The notes under the pieces: generated by a model
Told to the model about the DNA's origin: nothing
Databases searched by the model: none
The model's input: only the letters and a program-made list of their open reading frames with translations
Shown: piece by piece, positions 1 through 12,529 of the stretch
Numbering within the stretch: position 1 is the first letter of the stretch
How the letters are laid out: every line of letters starts with the position of its first letter
Program-made: the position numbers and the translations under genes
Assembly: GCF_043290135.1 (NCBI RefSeq)
Contig: NC_134700.1
Span: 243,930,088 to 243,994,087, forward strand
Reading direction: 5' to 3'
DNA from: Rhipicephalus microplus
Taxonomy: Eukaryota; Arthropoda; Arachnida; Ixodida; Ixodidae
Length of the DNA: 64,000 nucleotides

Positions 1-2585
1 AAAAATAATAAATAATGTATCATCGCCACAAATCTTGATGCACAACCAAAGTATTATAGAGCAGGAACCAAAGCGTTCATGCAAAAGTACACTCGAACAT
101 GACTATACGGAACTCCGATAAATAGAATTATCCTTTATATCAAACTACTTTAGACGACGGCGATGCTTTGACGTCAATGCACAAGAAACTCTACGATTAC
201 ATCGAGCAAAAAAACGGGAACACTTGCTATATCTAATATTGGGGAGCACCAAACGCTCCAAGAGGTTGGCTTTCTGTCACAAATTTCTGGCTTCTCCTCA
301 CGGTAGGGGAGTTTTCTTTGTGCATTTGAGAGAGTGACAAGTGGGATTAGGATGATGAAAATATCTATTATTATTGGAATGCAAATAAAGAGTGAAGGGT
401 CCCGATTTCAGGACACCCATGAGAACCTCTTCGACAGACCGGACGCGCGAACGAGCTCCCGATGGACATCGGAGGCACCGTCGCGAAGGGTGCCTTCCTA
501 CTGCTCTCGAGTACGGGAGACCGAAGCACTGGTGTGAGGGGGAAGAGGGGGGGAAGGGACGTAGGCAGCGGTGCGCTCTACGGTGACGTGAAAGATTGTG
601 GGAATAGCGCCACATCCTGGACAGGCATCGGTGTAACGAGTTGGGTATATTTCATGCGTTAAGTGCAGATTCGGGAGGTCACTGCGCGGAACCCTCCCAA
701 ATGAAATGCTTTCCTCAATTAAGACTCTGCTTGTACTGCAAGTCTTCGTATAGCGCTTGCCGCCACGTGCTTTCCACCACGATTTCTCGTGCTCACATCA
801 CTGGCCCGTCGCACGAGGCCACCGTTCCCTTATCAGTTCTCTTTGTTAGCGCAATAGACGTTTTTCTATAGCGGTACAGATACTGTTGAACGCGCGCGAA
901 CGGTGCGTCAGCGCTGGTTGCAGCTTAAGCACTCTGGGTGCGATATTGGAAAAGAATGCTGACATTAGCGGCAAGGCAGAAACGCTTCTAGCGCCCGCCA
1001 ACTTATGAAGGTTTGGAGGCGCTGTTTGCAACGACGACGTATCTTCTCCTGTATATGCCAACCCTGTCTATTAGCCCCGAGAAGTTGTAGTGGTGCCTCA
1101 TAGTGGGAGGCCTGAGTGACGTCAGGGCAAGGACTCTTCGATGACCGCCGCCGCGCGCCTACATAATGATGCGCTCGCTTCGTGCGCCGTTCCGCTGTTT
1201 GCGTTCGCTTTCTGCTCGTCTCAAGCTGCATATGAATGGCGAAAACAGAATCGATGACGTTCTTGGTAAAACAATAAATGTTTTTTTTTATCGAAATAGA
1301 AAATAAAGGAAGAAGTTTTTGTCACCATTACTTGGCGGCGGCTACCCCTTTCCGCATGTTTATTTTTGCTTCCCAATCGTCCGCTCGATCGTAGGCAATG
1401 TGTAAGGAGTGAAAAAGTCTGTGCCGCGCTGCTAACCCCGATGATGGATTGCAATCCTGGCTACGGCAGTCGCTTTCCAATGGGCTTCAGCATGAACACA
1501 TTTCTGCTCGAATACAACAAACTCATTGGCGCATAATCAAGTGATTTTGAGACGCAAGGCACAATATTTACATTATTAGGTTGAGCTTTTCTTGGGTGAT
1601 TCCTATAGAAGGTATGAGACTTTGCCCTCCTCTAAGGTTATTTGTACTTGACGAATCGACGTATTTACGGACACTGCTTTCGCTAGTGTGCCCGCAATAC
1701 CCGTGCTTGCGTGCATTATCGAGTCTCGCAAAATATCTCGTATGCGCTCGGCTTAGAATACCACCCTCGCTGTTGCATGTGTTTTTCTCGTGTACTTGCT
1801 CGCTCGACACGCTGTTCAGTTTCATGTTTCTCTCGCAATAATTTTGGACGTTCATCTTACCGAAATCATTGAAGTTATGTGCGGAAATTTTCATTGCAAT
1901 CAGATTCTGTCTTCGTGCAGGATTGTAGCAACGGTGCTGTTGCACTCGTAACTACCAGTTTAGATAGCCACCTCATAAATTGATTTTCATCATGGCTGAT
2001 TACCTGTGCGTGGACATGACTTACGAGACGAGTCATTGCCTCATCGAGGCGAAGGTTGTTCAGTTATTACATGGGTCGCGTCGCTGACTGCGCCGTGGAA
2101 AATGTTCATTTTGACTCCCTGGCGTTTGTGTTGGAATCATTGCTATCAGCGGTGCTCCCATGGGAAGTGCACAGTACTGTTTGTGACGCGGCGGTGGATC
2201 ATACCAGCATTTCACAAAAATCAGTGTATACGAGTATACACAATTTCTGGCCACGGTTGAGGAGAAACATGCACGTATGATCTGAGTAAACGGACATATC
2301 CAAACATTTCCGAAACCGTTATATGCGGCAGTATAATTTATAATATTTACTAAATATGTGTAAGTGAGAACAAACTTCACTTCAACGTGATAGTCCGTAG
2401 TTTAATCCCGGGTGGTAAACTTTCACGGTAAAACACAATGTATTTAGTGAGTTGGAAACATCCCGATTTCAATTGTGATACTTCGGCACACATATGTTGT
2501 CATCCCGGAGTCTATGCCTAGTTGTAATCACGTGATCATCATTTAGCATGTTTTCCCATAGCCCCCATTTCTTGGTGCCACGCAA
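1..2585. other. Unassigned AT-rich sequence
   Basis: I see no recognisable gene, RNA or mobile element here. Short open frames occur on both strands but none has recognisable motifs, and their composition does not stand out from the surroundings. The stretch around 420-560 is more GC-rich and open in several frames, without a recognisable product. Confidence 0.4.
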
Positions 2586-2586
2586 C

Positions 2587-2864
2587 GAAAAAACAAATCA
2601 CAGCATATCCACGGTGTGAATGATGATTGGTGGGGCGCAGCGTTCGTCAGTCTGTCTGTCCATTTGTTCTTGCGTCCGCCTATCTGTGTGATCCTTGGTG
2701 CATCCGTCCGTTTGTTCATTCGTCTGTATGTTCGTCCATCTCTTACTGCGGCCATCCCTCTGTCTGTCCGTCCGTGCGTGTGTCAGTCTGTTCGTCCGTC
2801 CATATGTCTAGTGAAAACTCCAAGCACAGCCATCTCACATCTTTTCATCATGTATTCATCACAT
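2587..2864 (+). repeat. Dispersed TCCG/GTCC-rich repeat, copy 1
   Basis: A conserved leader (ATCACAG-GTATCCACGG-GTGAA) is followed by about 150 bp of imperfect TCCG/GTCC-type short repeats and a conserved trailer (CATCTTTTCATCAT-TATTCA). The same leader, simple-repeat core and trailer, in the same order and orientation, recur at 12530-12788. Frames through the core read as runs such as VRPSVRP and are not genes. Two copies with unrelated flanks point to a dispersed repeat family with an internal minisatellite; its mobilisation mechanism is not visible. Confidence 0.7.
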
Positions 2865-2989
2865 ACAAGTGCCCCCATCCAGCAGACATTGCAAGGACCG
2901 CTATTTCGGGTATGTGCCACTGGTGGTTACGTACTACGAGGGACGGACAAGCCACGCCATAAGGAGCTTCGTCCCTAAAACAATTTTCA

Positions 2990-5640
2990 CAGGAAATCTG
3001 CCGTTCAGAAGGGAGTCTGCCTATATACTAAGCTAAATTACGCAAACTTTTTGCAGTCTCGGAAGCTTTCACTAGTTACGAAACGTTTCAGTTTGTATCT
3101 TCAGAGATTTCCGTCACGCAACGAAGGAGTAATCACCAACGTATCGCTAAAGAGTGGGCGCGTGGCAGCCGCAGAAAATGGAGACAAGCGGTGGCGGAGA
3201 AGATGAGTCCTTGCCGTGCCGTCGTCGCATCGCCGTGACCACAGAGACGCCAGTGTTCGTTCTCGGGGCTAAAAACCCCAAATCCCCAACTACAAAAGCG
3301 CGTTAAAGTAAAAACAAAAGCAAAACCCGGCTGAAACACGGGTGATGCGTCTTCTATGGACCCATGCGTCTTCTCTGGACCCCAATAAAGTTTTCATCAT
3401 CGCCATCCTGCCTCAAAAGCGTGCTGCTTACATTATTGTGAAGCAGTGACGTGTAGCCAACTTGTGCTCCAATTTTTGCACGTAAAAAGCAAAAAAACCC
3501 AATTAAAAGCTGTATATCGAATTACCCTCCATCTATAGCTTCTAATTAGGCTTTAATTAAATCAGCCCGTATCAAAACTGGATCTTTTTTTTTTGTTGCG
3601 AGTTTGATATATGCGAGCTCGGCTGTGTTTGGTTTTCTTTTTCACGTCAAAAGCTCGCAAGCCTTATTGTTAAGGCCAAAGAGCTGTGAAAATGCTTTCT
3701 TTGGACACACATACGGCGAGCTCGTCATAATTTTAAAAGCAAGCAAGTAAGGCTCGAGACCATTGCGCTCCGTGACCCGTGGAGCTGTCGTCGCCGTTCT
3801 CGGCGGATTCCCCTCTCCTCTATACAGCGTAGCGCACCAGCTGTTCGTGCTTGATCGCCCCGGCTTTGAGAGACCGGCGATGCGAATTGATGGTGCCATA
3901 AAACTTGCTATTGAACGAGCTGGTGTTGAATCACGCACGGCGTTTCAAGCGCAAAAGTGGGACGTAAAAGAACCATAGGAAAGAAGAAGGATACAGTGCG
4001 CGGGACGAGCGCTAAACATGGACTGTTGTTATTTCAGAAGATACCACAGAAGGTGGCCGCGTAAGCACATACGCACAAACTATGGACCGCAACTACTACA
4101 GTATTGCCTACGGAATGCTTTAAGTAAACCGAAACTAACAGATGACATTACGTATGAGGCCTAAAGATTAAATGTTAAGTATGGTGTGTTTCAATGTTTT
4201 GTTTTCTAGCGTAAATAAATCTTGAGTGTTTGTGTTTTCGCTTTCAGCATTGCGAGTTCGAATGTTTGCCTCAAATAAAACTCTTCTTATACTTCAAGTC
4301 TTCTTATACCACTACTCTTCTTGTAGCGACGTTTTCTATCCTTTAAAAATACATAAGATGCAAAAAAGTTCATTTGGTTCATCTATGAAGTGCCTTTTGG
4401 TACATCAACTGCAGGTTTGCATCTCATAAGCTTTATCACTTTGGACTAAGTGCCAGTTTTAAATTTGATAATAAATAAAACGTATGGTGTTTTGAGAGAT
4501 TTCTTTTCTGTGAGTCCGAAAAAAAAAAGAAATAGAGAGTTAGGTCGTACGAAAAGGTGTGAAATGGATGGTACAAACCGCACGTTTTAACTCTTCAATT
4601 CAACGCTTGTTCCTTGCGTTTTGGCTTCTAAATCATTAAGCATCAACTAAATTTGATCTATTTTTTTGTGCGACAGGCGTATTTTACATGAAATTAGTAA
4701 GCGCATGCGCACGTGCATATGTGCATTTTAAGTTACTAAATGTATATAATATCCTTCTGACGCTTGTTGATCTTTTGTTATTAATGTCTTTGTTTCCAAG
4801 CGATGTATCTCTTTGCAACGATGTGCCACTTTCTTTTTCAATTTGCATGTAAAACGTAACTACCCCTGTGCAGCCATGAATCCTTGCACTGGAGTCGAAA
4901 GGTTCATCAAGCTGTCGAACGACAGCTTTTGATCGCCACTTCTCTGTTTTTTTTAAAAGGGACGAAAATATGGTTGAATGATTGATTGATACAGACCTGC
5001 ACATGCTCAGGTGGGCTGATCTGCGACGCACTGCAAACATCAGCCGCCGCTGTGTAAGAGTAAGTGCGGAAAATAGACTTGACATGACAAAAAAAGCATA
5101 GAGCTATTATTTTGTTATTTGCAAACTAATCTAATTCTTATTTATCATTTTTCTTGTTGTTCTTGTGCCTTTAATGGAGGTGAAGCATGCAGAAACAGTG
5201 AGCAGGGCAAAAGGTAACTGAGCTTAGTTTGGGAATGTTGTGTTCATGTTTGTTTATGAACCACTTTAAGGTTAGAGAAACGATAAGTTAACAAAGCAAT
5301 AAGAATAAGGTTGGTTTGTGTACACGAGCCTTAGTAATCAGTATAGATGGGATTTTAGGTAACTGCCACTTTTGATCGTTGAATTCCTATTGCGCGATTT
5401 TGATGAGTTAGTCTGATTTAGTGGTTGAGAAGTGCTTTTATATGGTTTTTATAGTGCCTTTAAATGCATATATTTTGCTTTTGTGCTTAAATGTCTTTAT
5501 GAGCCTACAAAAGCCTATTTTCAAGATCGGCAACTGTATGAACACTGTTCAATCTAATATTTCGGATTCGAGTGCGCCATCTGTTCGTTTTTCAGGCTAC
5601 CGGGTAATAGTGGCGGCTCAAAACCCCAACACGCATTGTT
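2990..5640. other. Unassigned sequence, no supported gene
   Basis: AT-rich DNA. A short tandem duplication (ATGCGTCTTC-TGGACCC twice, 3345-3383) is followed by an AATAAAGTTTTCATCATC tail, the kind of end seen on retroelement copies. The block 3630-4020 is more GC-rich and open on both strands, and a minus-strand frame of 133 codons lies at 4684-5085. Neither has a motif I can name. Confidence 0.35.
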
Positions 5641-5644
5641 AGCT

Positions 5645-5725
5645 AGGCATGAACGGTGTCGAACTGCTAAGACAAAGGGCGCGGGTTCGATTCTCGACCT
5701 CGGTGTCCGAATTTTACTGTGAAGG
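5645..5725 (+). repeat. Possible decayed tRNA-derived repeat
   Basis: A B-box-like sequence GGTTCGATTCTC at about 5684 is preceded by a plausible anticodon-arm half (CTGCTAAGACAAAGGG), as in tRNA-headed SINEs. No good A box is present, so this is at best the 3' half of an old tRNA-like head. Confidence 0.3.
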
Positions 5726-5864
5726 ACACCTTAGTGTTGGATTATGCTGGCTGATGCCGATAAGGTATTCCCGGCTTTTGTAGTAAATCGGGTAATCTAC
5801 TCCTTTTCATACTGGCCTTTTTCTTACTCTTGCGGTGGTTTTAGAACGTGAGACCATGGAATTA

Positions 5865-5865
<1 letters not shown>

Positions 5866-5931
<66 letters not shown>
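5866..5931. repeat. (ATT)n microsatellite
   Basis: About 22 uninterrupted ATT units. Frames through it read as poly-tyrosine and are not coding. Confidence 0.95.
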
Positions 5932-5933
<2 letters not shown>

Positions 5934-6162
5934 TACTACCACATGGGCAAGGTGTATGTGCAACAACAAGACCCTTTAAGAAGACAAACATACAAACGTG
6001 GTCTGGGACTTCTCAAATAGGCAGACTACGGCGCTTAGGTATACGTAGCGCATTGAAAGAATTATTCGGGGAGAACTCTATGGCCCTAGAGGAAACGTTG
6101 AAACAGTTACAGCGTAAAAAAAAAGTCGGACACGACAGAAAATACAAGAAACAACGTATTGT

Positions 6163-6305
6163 CTGACAAAACTGTTAAACTCAGTCTCAAAAATTGATAT
6201 CCAATCCCAAGTTTTTTCCTGTAAAGCGTACTTTGTAGCAAGTTGCGATGTGTAACAGGAAGACAACTTATGACAAAGTTGTTGCTCATAGGCAATCAGA
6301 GGAAG
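6163..6305. repeat. Direct repeat flanking the LINE, left copy
   Basis: Aligns over about 140 bp with 11697-11835 in the same orientation, with shared blocks such as ACAAAACTGTTAAA, CAAGTTTTTT, TGTAAAGCGT and TGTAACAG. Identity by eye is roughly three quarters. The two copies bracket the I-group LINE: this one lies beyond its 3' end. It could be a very long, aged target duplication, an element-derived terminal repeat, or two copies of an unrelated repeat. Confidence 0.65.
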
Positions 6306-6513
6306 AAGAGTACAAAAAATGAAGAGGAGGAAGCAACAAAAAGGGAAAAGGCAGGGAAGTTAACCAGAAAGACATCCGGTTGGCTACCCTACACTGAGGG
6401 ATTAAGGAAGGGGACATGAAAGACGAGAAAGAGGGAAGAGAGAGAAAAGAAAAAAAAGGGTGGAGGAGAGACTGACAGTAATTTCACTGCAGTGTGTAGA
6501 ACTCTACCGCATG

Positions 6514-9500
6514 TCAGAGGCGTTCACACAAGCCTGTCTTTCTCAGGAAACCCAGCAGGGCTTTCACTGCCTTGTGGGCTGTCGAGGCATGTGGACGTTG
6601 CTGTAATAGCACCTGTACAGAAAGAGGCCGATCATCCAGTCGCCACATTGCGTTGGCAAGTACTTGTCTATCTGAGGCAAATCGAGGACAATGGCACAGC
6701 AGGTGTTCGATATTTTCGTCGGTGCCGCAAACATCGCACGCCGCACTGTCAGTAATTCCGATTAACGTGGTATAAGCTTTCGTGAAAGCAACTCCCAGCC
6801 AAAGGCGATAGAGAAGCGAAGCTGCACGTCGATGTAGGCCGGTAGGAGGCCGGAGTTCTAGTGAAGGGTCGAGCTCGTGCAGTCTTGTACGTCGTATGCT
6901 TGGTGTGTTCCACTCAGTCAGTGTGAGACTGCGGGCCAGTTGACGAATCTGCCTCGCCGCATCCGCTCTTGAAAGCGGAATCGGAACGCTGTTCGCTTCT
7001 TTATGTGATGTGCGAGCAGCATGATCTGCAGAATCATTGCCGCCTATACCACTATGCCCAGGTAACCACTGAAAGGCGATGTCATGGCCTTTTTGTATTA
7101 AAAGGTGGTGAAGTTTCACGGTTTGGTAGGTCAACTGGTCGTGGCATCCACGTCGGAGAACTGATATCAGGCACTGTAACGCTGGTTTTGAGTCAGAAAA
7201 CACAGCCCATTTACCTGGTCTTTCTTCTGAATTGATGTGTTCCAGTGCATTGCGCAGAGCCTCGAGTTCGGCCGTCGTTGAAGTTGTCACATGTGAAGTC
7301 TTAAAACACCAAGTTACCCCTTGTGATGGTATAACCACTGCTCCACCTGAACTAGACAGCGTAGTAGAGCCATCTGTGTAAACGTGCACGTGGTTACCGT
7401 AGTTTTGTTCCAGTAGGAATAGACTCAGTTGTTTAAGGGCATGTGTCGGTAAGTCCGATTTTCTCCTCCTTCCTGGAATCATTAAGTGAACTCGCGGCCG
7501 GCTCAAGCTCCAAGGAGGAAGCAGTGGCTTTGATGCAGGTGCGTATGTCTCAGCAAACGATCAACGATGCTTGTAGACAATAGTGCCGTATGTCGTGCGG
7601 GGCCTTTCAGCAGCTAGGCTCGCCAGGTGGTGAGAAGGGGTCCTGGCATAATGCCTGAGGTGCATGCGCATTGTCTCGGTAATAATATGCGTATTTATCG
7701 AGTGATCTTGAGTGATGGCAATGGTTTCAGCCGTTGAAGCACTGCGGGGTAATCCAAGGCATATCTTAAGTGCTTGGGCTTGAATGCTCTGAATTGCGCG
7801 CAGGTTGGTCTTGCCGGTGTTAGATATTGCAGGTAAGCTGTACCGTAAGAATCCGAGAAACAGCACGCTGTACAGTTGTAGCATGGATGGTATGGGCACT
7901 CCCCAATTCTTTCCTGCAAGGAATTTGAACATGTGGCATGTTGCGATCAGCCGCTTCTTCACATAGTTCACGTGTGGAGTCCACGACAGGTTTCTATCTA
8001 TTATGACTCCCAAGAATCTGTGGCTTCTGCTGAACGATATGTATTCTTAATTAATCAATATACTGTAAGCAGACATTGGTTTCCGCGTGAACGCTACCAC
8101 TGCACATTTTCCGCAGGACACCTCGAGGCCCTGTTTACGAAGATAGCATGACGTCGTTGCAGCAGCCTTCTGAAGGCGGGCGCGTAGCTGAGGCCTTGTC
8201 ACACCTGATGTCCAAATGCAGATGTCATCAGCATAGACAGAAAGTTCTACAGTGCTAGGTAGCTGCTCCACTAGACCAATGAGAGTTAGGCTTAAAAGGG
8301 TAGGGCTTAGCACTCCTCCCTGAGGAACTCCTCGGCTGCTGTAATAATCAGGTGTTTGGTCATTCGCTGTCATCACGTAAAATAATCTCAGCTGTAAGTA
8401 GCTGTACACCCACATACATATCTTGTCACCAAGACCTACTGTTTCCAAAGCACTAAGGATGGCTTCATGGGTGACATTGTCGTAAGCCTCCTTAACGTCT
8501 AGAAACAGGGTGGCGCACAGTCTCTTACAGGCTTTCTGGTGTTGAACATATGTCATCAGATCAACAACGTTGTCGATTGACGAATGGCTGCGCCTGAATC
8601 CGGTCATGGATACTGGATAGATTCCGTAGTGCTCTAAATACCACTCCATTCGTGTTAGAATCATTCGTTCCATCGTTTTTCCCACACAACTGGCAAGTGC
8701 GATAGGACGGTATGAGGCAATATCCAAAGGAGATTTACCAGCATTTAGAAGTGGAATGAGGCGACTTCCCTTCCATGCCTGGGGAACCGTACCAGTCTGC
8801 CAGGAGTCGTTGTATAGGCGTAAGAGTGCCTCCCGAGCTTCGTCTCCAAGATTACAAAGGGCACGACAGGTAATGCCGTCAGGTCCTGGTGCTGAAGAAC
8901 GTCTGCAAAGAGCCAGTGCCGCCTCTAGCTCATCCATAGAAAACTGGCATTCCATACGGGGATCACGTGAGGGCAGGGCGTTGTCAAATGTTCCCGTTCT
9001 TGATACTGTGAAATTGGAATCACCGGCAATTCTTCTACAGAAAGATTCTGCGACGTCAATCTTTCTGAATCGAAAGCGAAGTGCCAGAGATGTAAACGGG
9101 TGTCGCTGACCTAAGGTTGTGCTAAGACCCCGGACAGTTTGCCATATCAGTGATAGGGGCTTTCGTGGATCCAACGACTCGCAAAAGGATGTCCAATGTC
9201 GCCTAGCCAGTTTATCCATGTGCCGCTGCATTTTCTTTTGAATGCGTCTAGCCAGCCTCAAATCATCCATGCACTTTGTCCGTCGGTACCTTCGTTCTGC
9301 ACGACGGCGTACTGCGCGAAGTTTCTCAAGCTCGATGTCGAAATCGGTGCACTTGTGACAAGTCAAATGTGTATGCGTGGTATTCTGCAGGACATCCTTT
9401 ATCGAGTCCTCTAGGTTATATGATGAGCCGTCGGTACAGCAGTCTTCCATTAACATTTTGAATTTCGGCCAATCGGTGTACTTGAGGCCTCTTGAGGACT

Positions 9501-10194
9501 TGGAGCTGGTGAAACCTTCTATACACAGGTAAGTTGGTATTTGGTCGCTGCCCCGCGTTTTCAAATCTGAAAACCAGTGCACTTTCCTGGTAAGTGAGCG
9601 AGAAACCAATGTAAGGTCCAGGCAGCTGCTATAGGCTGATCCGCGTAAATATGTAGGGCTTCCATCGTTACAAACGCAGAGTTCGTACTCCGAGGCTAAG
9701 GACACCAATTTTCTTCCTCTAGAGTTGTCCCTGGAGCTTCCCCATAGGAAATGGTGGGCATTGAAGTCGCCAGTGATCACCCGTGGCCTTGGAGTCGACG
9801 TCAGAATACCGCGTAAGCGCTCGTAGTCAAGGCGGCTTGATGGCGATAAGTAAGCTGCGATAATCGTGAAAGCGACTTTATCCTTCTTCACAGTAAGGCA
9901 CACATACTGATTCCCTTCATCAGGCGAGACTCTGTGGTGAACATAAGTGAGGTCATGGCGCATGAATACAACAACTTTGCTGCAGTCTCTGTGAGTGGAG
10001 GACATAAAGCACTCATATCCTGACAGCTTGATTGAAGTACACAGGTTGGGTTCACAAATCACGATAATGGGGAAGCGGTTCACAAATACAAACTGTCTAA
10101 AGTCAGGCATGCGCGACTTCAGTCCTCTGACATTCCACTGAAAGACAGATGCATTCTTGACTTCCGCTCGAAACGACGGTGCCTCGCTGGCCAT
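6514..10194 (-). pseudogene. LINE ORF2: endonuclease-RT-RNase H, two in-frame stops
   Basis: This is the replication polyprotein of a non-LTR retrotransposon; in the family it nicks target DNA and primes reverse transcription there. One frame of 1227 codons runs from an ATG at 10194, four bases after the ORF1 stop, to a stop at 6514. It is interrupted only by TAA at 8047-8049 and TGA at 7561-7563. N-terminal exonuclease/endonuclease/phosphatase domain: QWNVRGLKSR near residue 19, GDFNAHH, then a closing motif reading GSDQ where SDH is usual. Reverse transcriptase: FLDVKEAYDNV near 565 and the catalytic YADD near 654-657. RNase H: YTDGS (Asp near 941), AELEAL, FSDSK and the WLPGHSGIGGNDSAD block, then a Cys-rich tail (CDVCGTDENIEHLLCHC). 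Two nonsense codons and the altered SDH make this copy probably inactive. Confidence 0.9.
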
Positions 10195-10198
10195 GGTT

Positions 10199-11450
10199 TT
10201 ACCTTAGAGCTGCAAGCACCGGACTCAGGGTGTCCAGCACATGCAGTGCGGTCTGCGCTGCAGAAATCTTCTTATTACTCAGTAGGACCCGCATGGTACT
10301 CATCAGCGATTGCAGCAAGCTTATCACTTGATCTTCATTCATCGCATCACTGGTTTGAGGGGTCGTCGAGGGCGGCAGGATTTGATGCAGCTCCGAAGTA
10401 GGTTGACGTCGTGGAAGAGAGGGCCACTGTTCGGAAGGCGCGACTGCTGTCCCTTTCTTCTGTTTGGCAGTATCCGTCTTCAGTGAGCTCGGTGTTTGTG
10501 GGTCGGCCTCTTTATAGAGGATGACATCTCTATATCGGTAGAGCCGTTTTTCCGTGATGGTCTTCGCCCACCACGCCGTCGTGCGCAGCTTTCCTGTGCG
10601 TTGAATTGTCCCGCACCATACGCCTGAGTACCGCGTGCTCGTTTCGCACCCGCGGGCAATCTTTGGATGAGGCCTCATGAGCGCCGTGGCAGTTTGGACA
10701 TCGTAGCATGATGGCACTGCAGGCGTCTTTTGAGTGAGACTCAGCGCACCGCGGACACACAACTTTGTTCTCACAGACACCTTTTACGTGTCCCATCTTG
10801 AAGCACTTGTAGCATTGCAGTGGCTTCGGTATGTAAGGGCGCACTGAGTGGCGAACATGGCCAACTTTGACATACGAGGGAAGGCTGTCTCCCTCGAACA
10901 CAAGCCTCAAGCAGCGTGAGTTGCCGAGTCTGGTAATATGCGTGATGCGGGTGCCTTCAGTCGCTGGCTTTATTAGTATTGGCAGGTCTTTAGCGGAGAT
11001 GGAAAGATCCACATCATAAATGACGCCTACAGTGCCATTACAACCTGTAGCGACCATTGGCCAAACTTTCATGTTGCCAATTTCTGTTATGTGCCGAAGG
11101 CTTTGCAATGCGCTACGGTGCATAACGTCTACAGCAAAGACATTTTTTCGTGCATTGATCCTCACGTCTTTGATCTCATTCGGCGCGGTTTCCTCGAGAA
11201 GCACAGAAAGAACTTGCCTGTTCGGGAGTCGCAAGTTAGATGCAGGGTCTTCGGGCATAAACAGCATGGTGTGCGGCCACCGCTATGGTACAGTATTAAC
11301 GGTGGAAACACTTGCCGACGATGCCGTCCGCAGCAGTCTTCGTTTTGTAGATCGATTCATGACGACCGTGAAGTCATCATCTGATGACTCAAAGCCGTTC
11401 GAGTACGAATCGGTTGCCTCACTGTCGGTGTTGGAGAGGACGACGAAGTG
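10199..11450 (-). pseudogene. LINE ORF1: Gag-like protein with CCHC knuckles, frameshifted
   Basis: In this family ORF1 is an RNA-binding nucleocapsid-like protein that packages the LINE transcript. The best segment (11267 to 10530) carries three zinc knuckles in a row: CYKCFKMGHVKGVC, CPRCAESHSKDAC and CPNCHGAHEASSKDC. An upstream piece in the same frame (about 11420-11290), with an acidic SDDDFTVV motif, is cut off by a TAG just before 11267. The C-terminal part continues in another frame to the stop at 10199, so there is a frameshift near 10540-10640. The end lies directly before the ORF2 ATG at 10194, matching the ORF1-ORF2 order of I-group elements. No intact start codon could be assigned. 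Confidence 0.8.
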
Positions 11451-11696
11451 ATTCTCTCACAGAACGCTTGTGCCCGTGTCTCTGTATTTTCAATTTGTTT
11501 TCCTGGAAATCCTGGGAGCTGCCGCTCCCTCCTTTGCGGTGATGCTTCAGGACACACATGAGAATGTTCAAGGCGTGCAACCGTCACGCCGGACTTCGTC
11601 GTCCAGGAAGCATAGCAACGCGTCGAGCAAAAAAATGAAGAAATCAACAGCCAACTCAGTATATAGCCGATGAAGTATAAGAGTGTAGTTGCACCA

Positions 11697-11835
11697 ATTA
11701 ACAAAACTGTTAAATCCAGTCACAAAATTGCTCTCAAATTGCAAGTTTTTTGTTGTAAAGCGTGCTTTGTGGCTTGTTTGGGAGTGTAACAGAAAGCCAA
11801 CTTACTACAAAATCGCTGTTGATGGGCAGAAGTTG
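11697..11835. repeat. Direct repeat flanking the LINE, right copy
   Basis: Counterpart of 6163-6305, in the same orientation, lying just upstream of the LINE 5' end as read on the minus strand. Similarity covers the whole stretch with small indels. Confidence 0.65.
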
Positions 11836-11849
11836 ACAAAGGAGAAGAA

Positions 11850-12525
11850 GGAGCACCTTATCGTATGCTGCATTTTAATGCAGTTTTCCGCTTCCAGGCA
11901 TGGCACGACTAGCGCCTCACCAAAGAAATATTTCAAAAGAATGGCACTGACGCCCTACTTTTTCATCTATTTTTCCTTCTAACATTATGTAACATCAGTA
12001 AAATCATTGTCTGTTAGTTCTCTTTAATGTTTTTGTCTTCTGTCTCTCATTGCCTATAAATAACTAGCAGCGATTTTGCTGTGGAAAACACCAGCGCTCA
12101 CTGAATGGTGCGCGCCTCCCCAAGTTTCACGTTACTGGTTCTGGAACACTTTCCCAGTATTTTTTAGATGCGAAGCGTCTTATGGTCGAGCTCAATCCGG
12201 TGTGAGGCGTGACCACCCTCACAAAGCATGCGCGCCTTCTCCCTCTGTCCTCTCTTACGCCATTTCTCTCGCCTTGCTACACCGACGCTCGCTCCCCCCC
12301 TCTCTCTCCTCTTCTACGCTTCCCCTCTTTAGCCTCGCAACGCTGACGCCGGCAGCGTCTGCTAACCAACGCCCACTCCCCCTCTGTCTCCTCGAGGCAT
12401 CCTTTCCAGCGGTGTTTACACCCTCATTGCGTATGCGTGTTCCCTCCCCTCTAGCTTCTCTTTTACGCTCTCCCCCTTTCTCGCTTTGCTACACCGACGC
12501 AGACCACGTATGTTAGTGAGCCTTT
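11850..12525. other. Unassigned sequence
   Basis: No gene recognised. The part 12230-12500 is strongly pyrimidine-rich on the plus strand (CCCTCTCTCTCC-type stretches with near repeats of GCTACACCGACGC), which suggests low-complexity or repeat-derived DNA. Confidence 0.35.
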
Positions 12526-12529
12526 GATT

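Larger units (their letters stand above)
6310..11660 (-). mobile_element. I-group non-LTR retrotransposon (LINE), near full length
   Basis: Read on the minus strand, the element runs from a 5' region near 11660 through ORF1 (Gag-like, CCHC) and ORF2 (endonuclease, reverse transcriptase, RNase H) to a pyrimidine-rich 3' UTR ending near 6310. ORF1 followed within a few bases by ORF2, with a C-terminal RNase H, is the layout of the I group of LINEs. The 3' UTR module (CT-rich tract, then CAACCGG-N-CTGGTTAACTTCCCTGCC) recurs at 40320-40460 and 56345-56455, so the family has several copies here. Both ends are approximate because no clean target duplication was found; diverged direct repeats lie just outside. 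Confidence 0.85.

Noticed and set aside
2616..2978. Long forward frames rich in VRPSVRP
   Set aside because: They are translations of the TCCG/GTCC short repeat in several frames at once.
8756..9109. Plus-strand frames inside LINE ORF2
   Set aside because: Shadow of the minus-strand reverse transcriptase gene.
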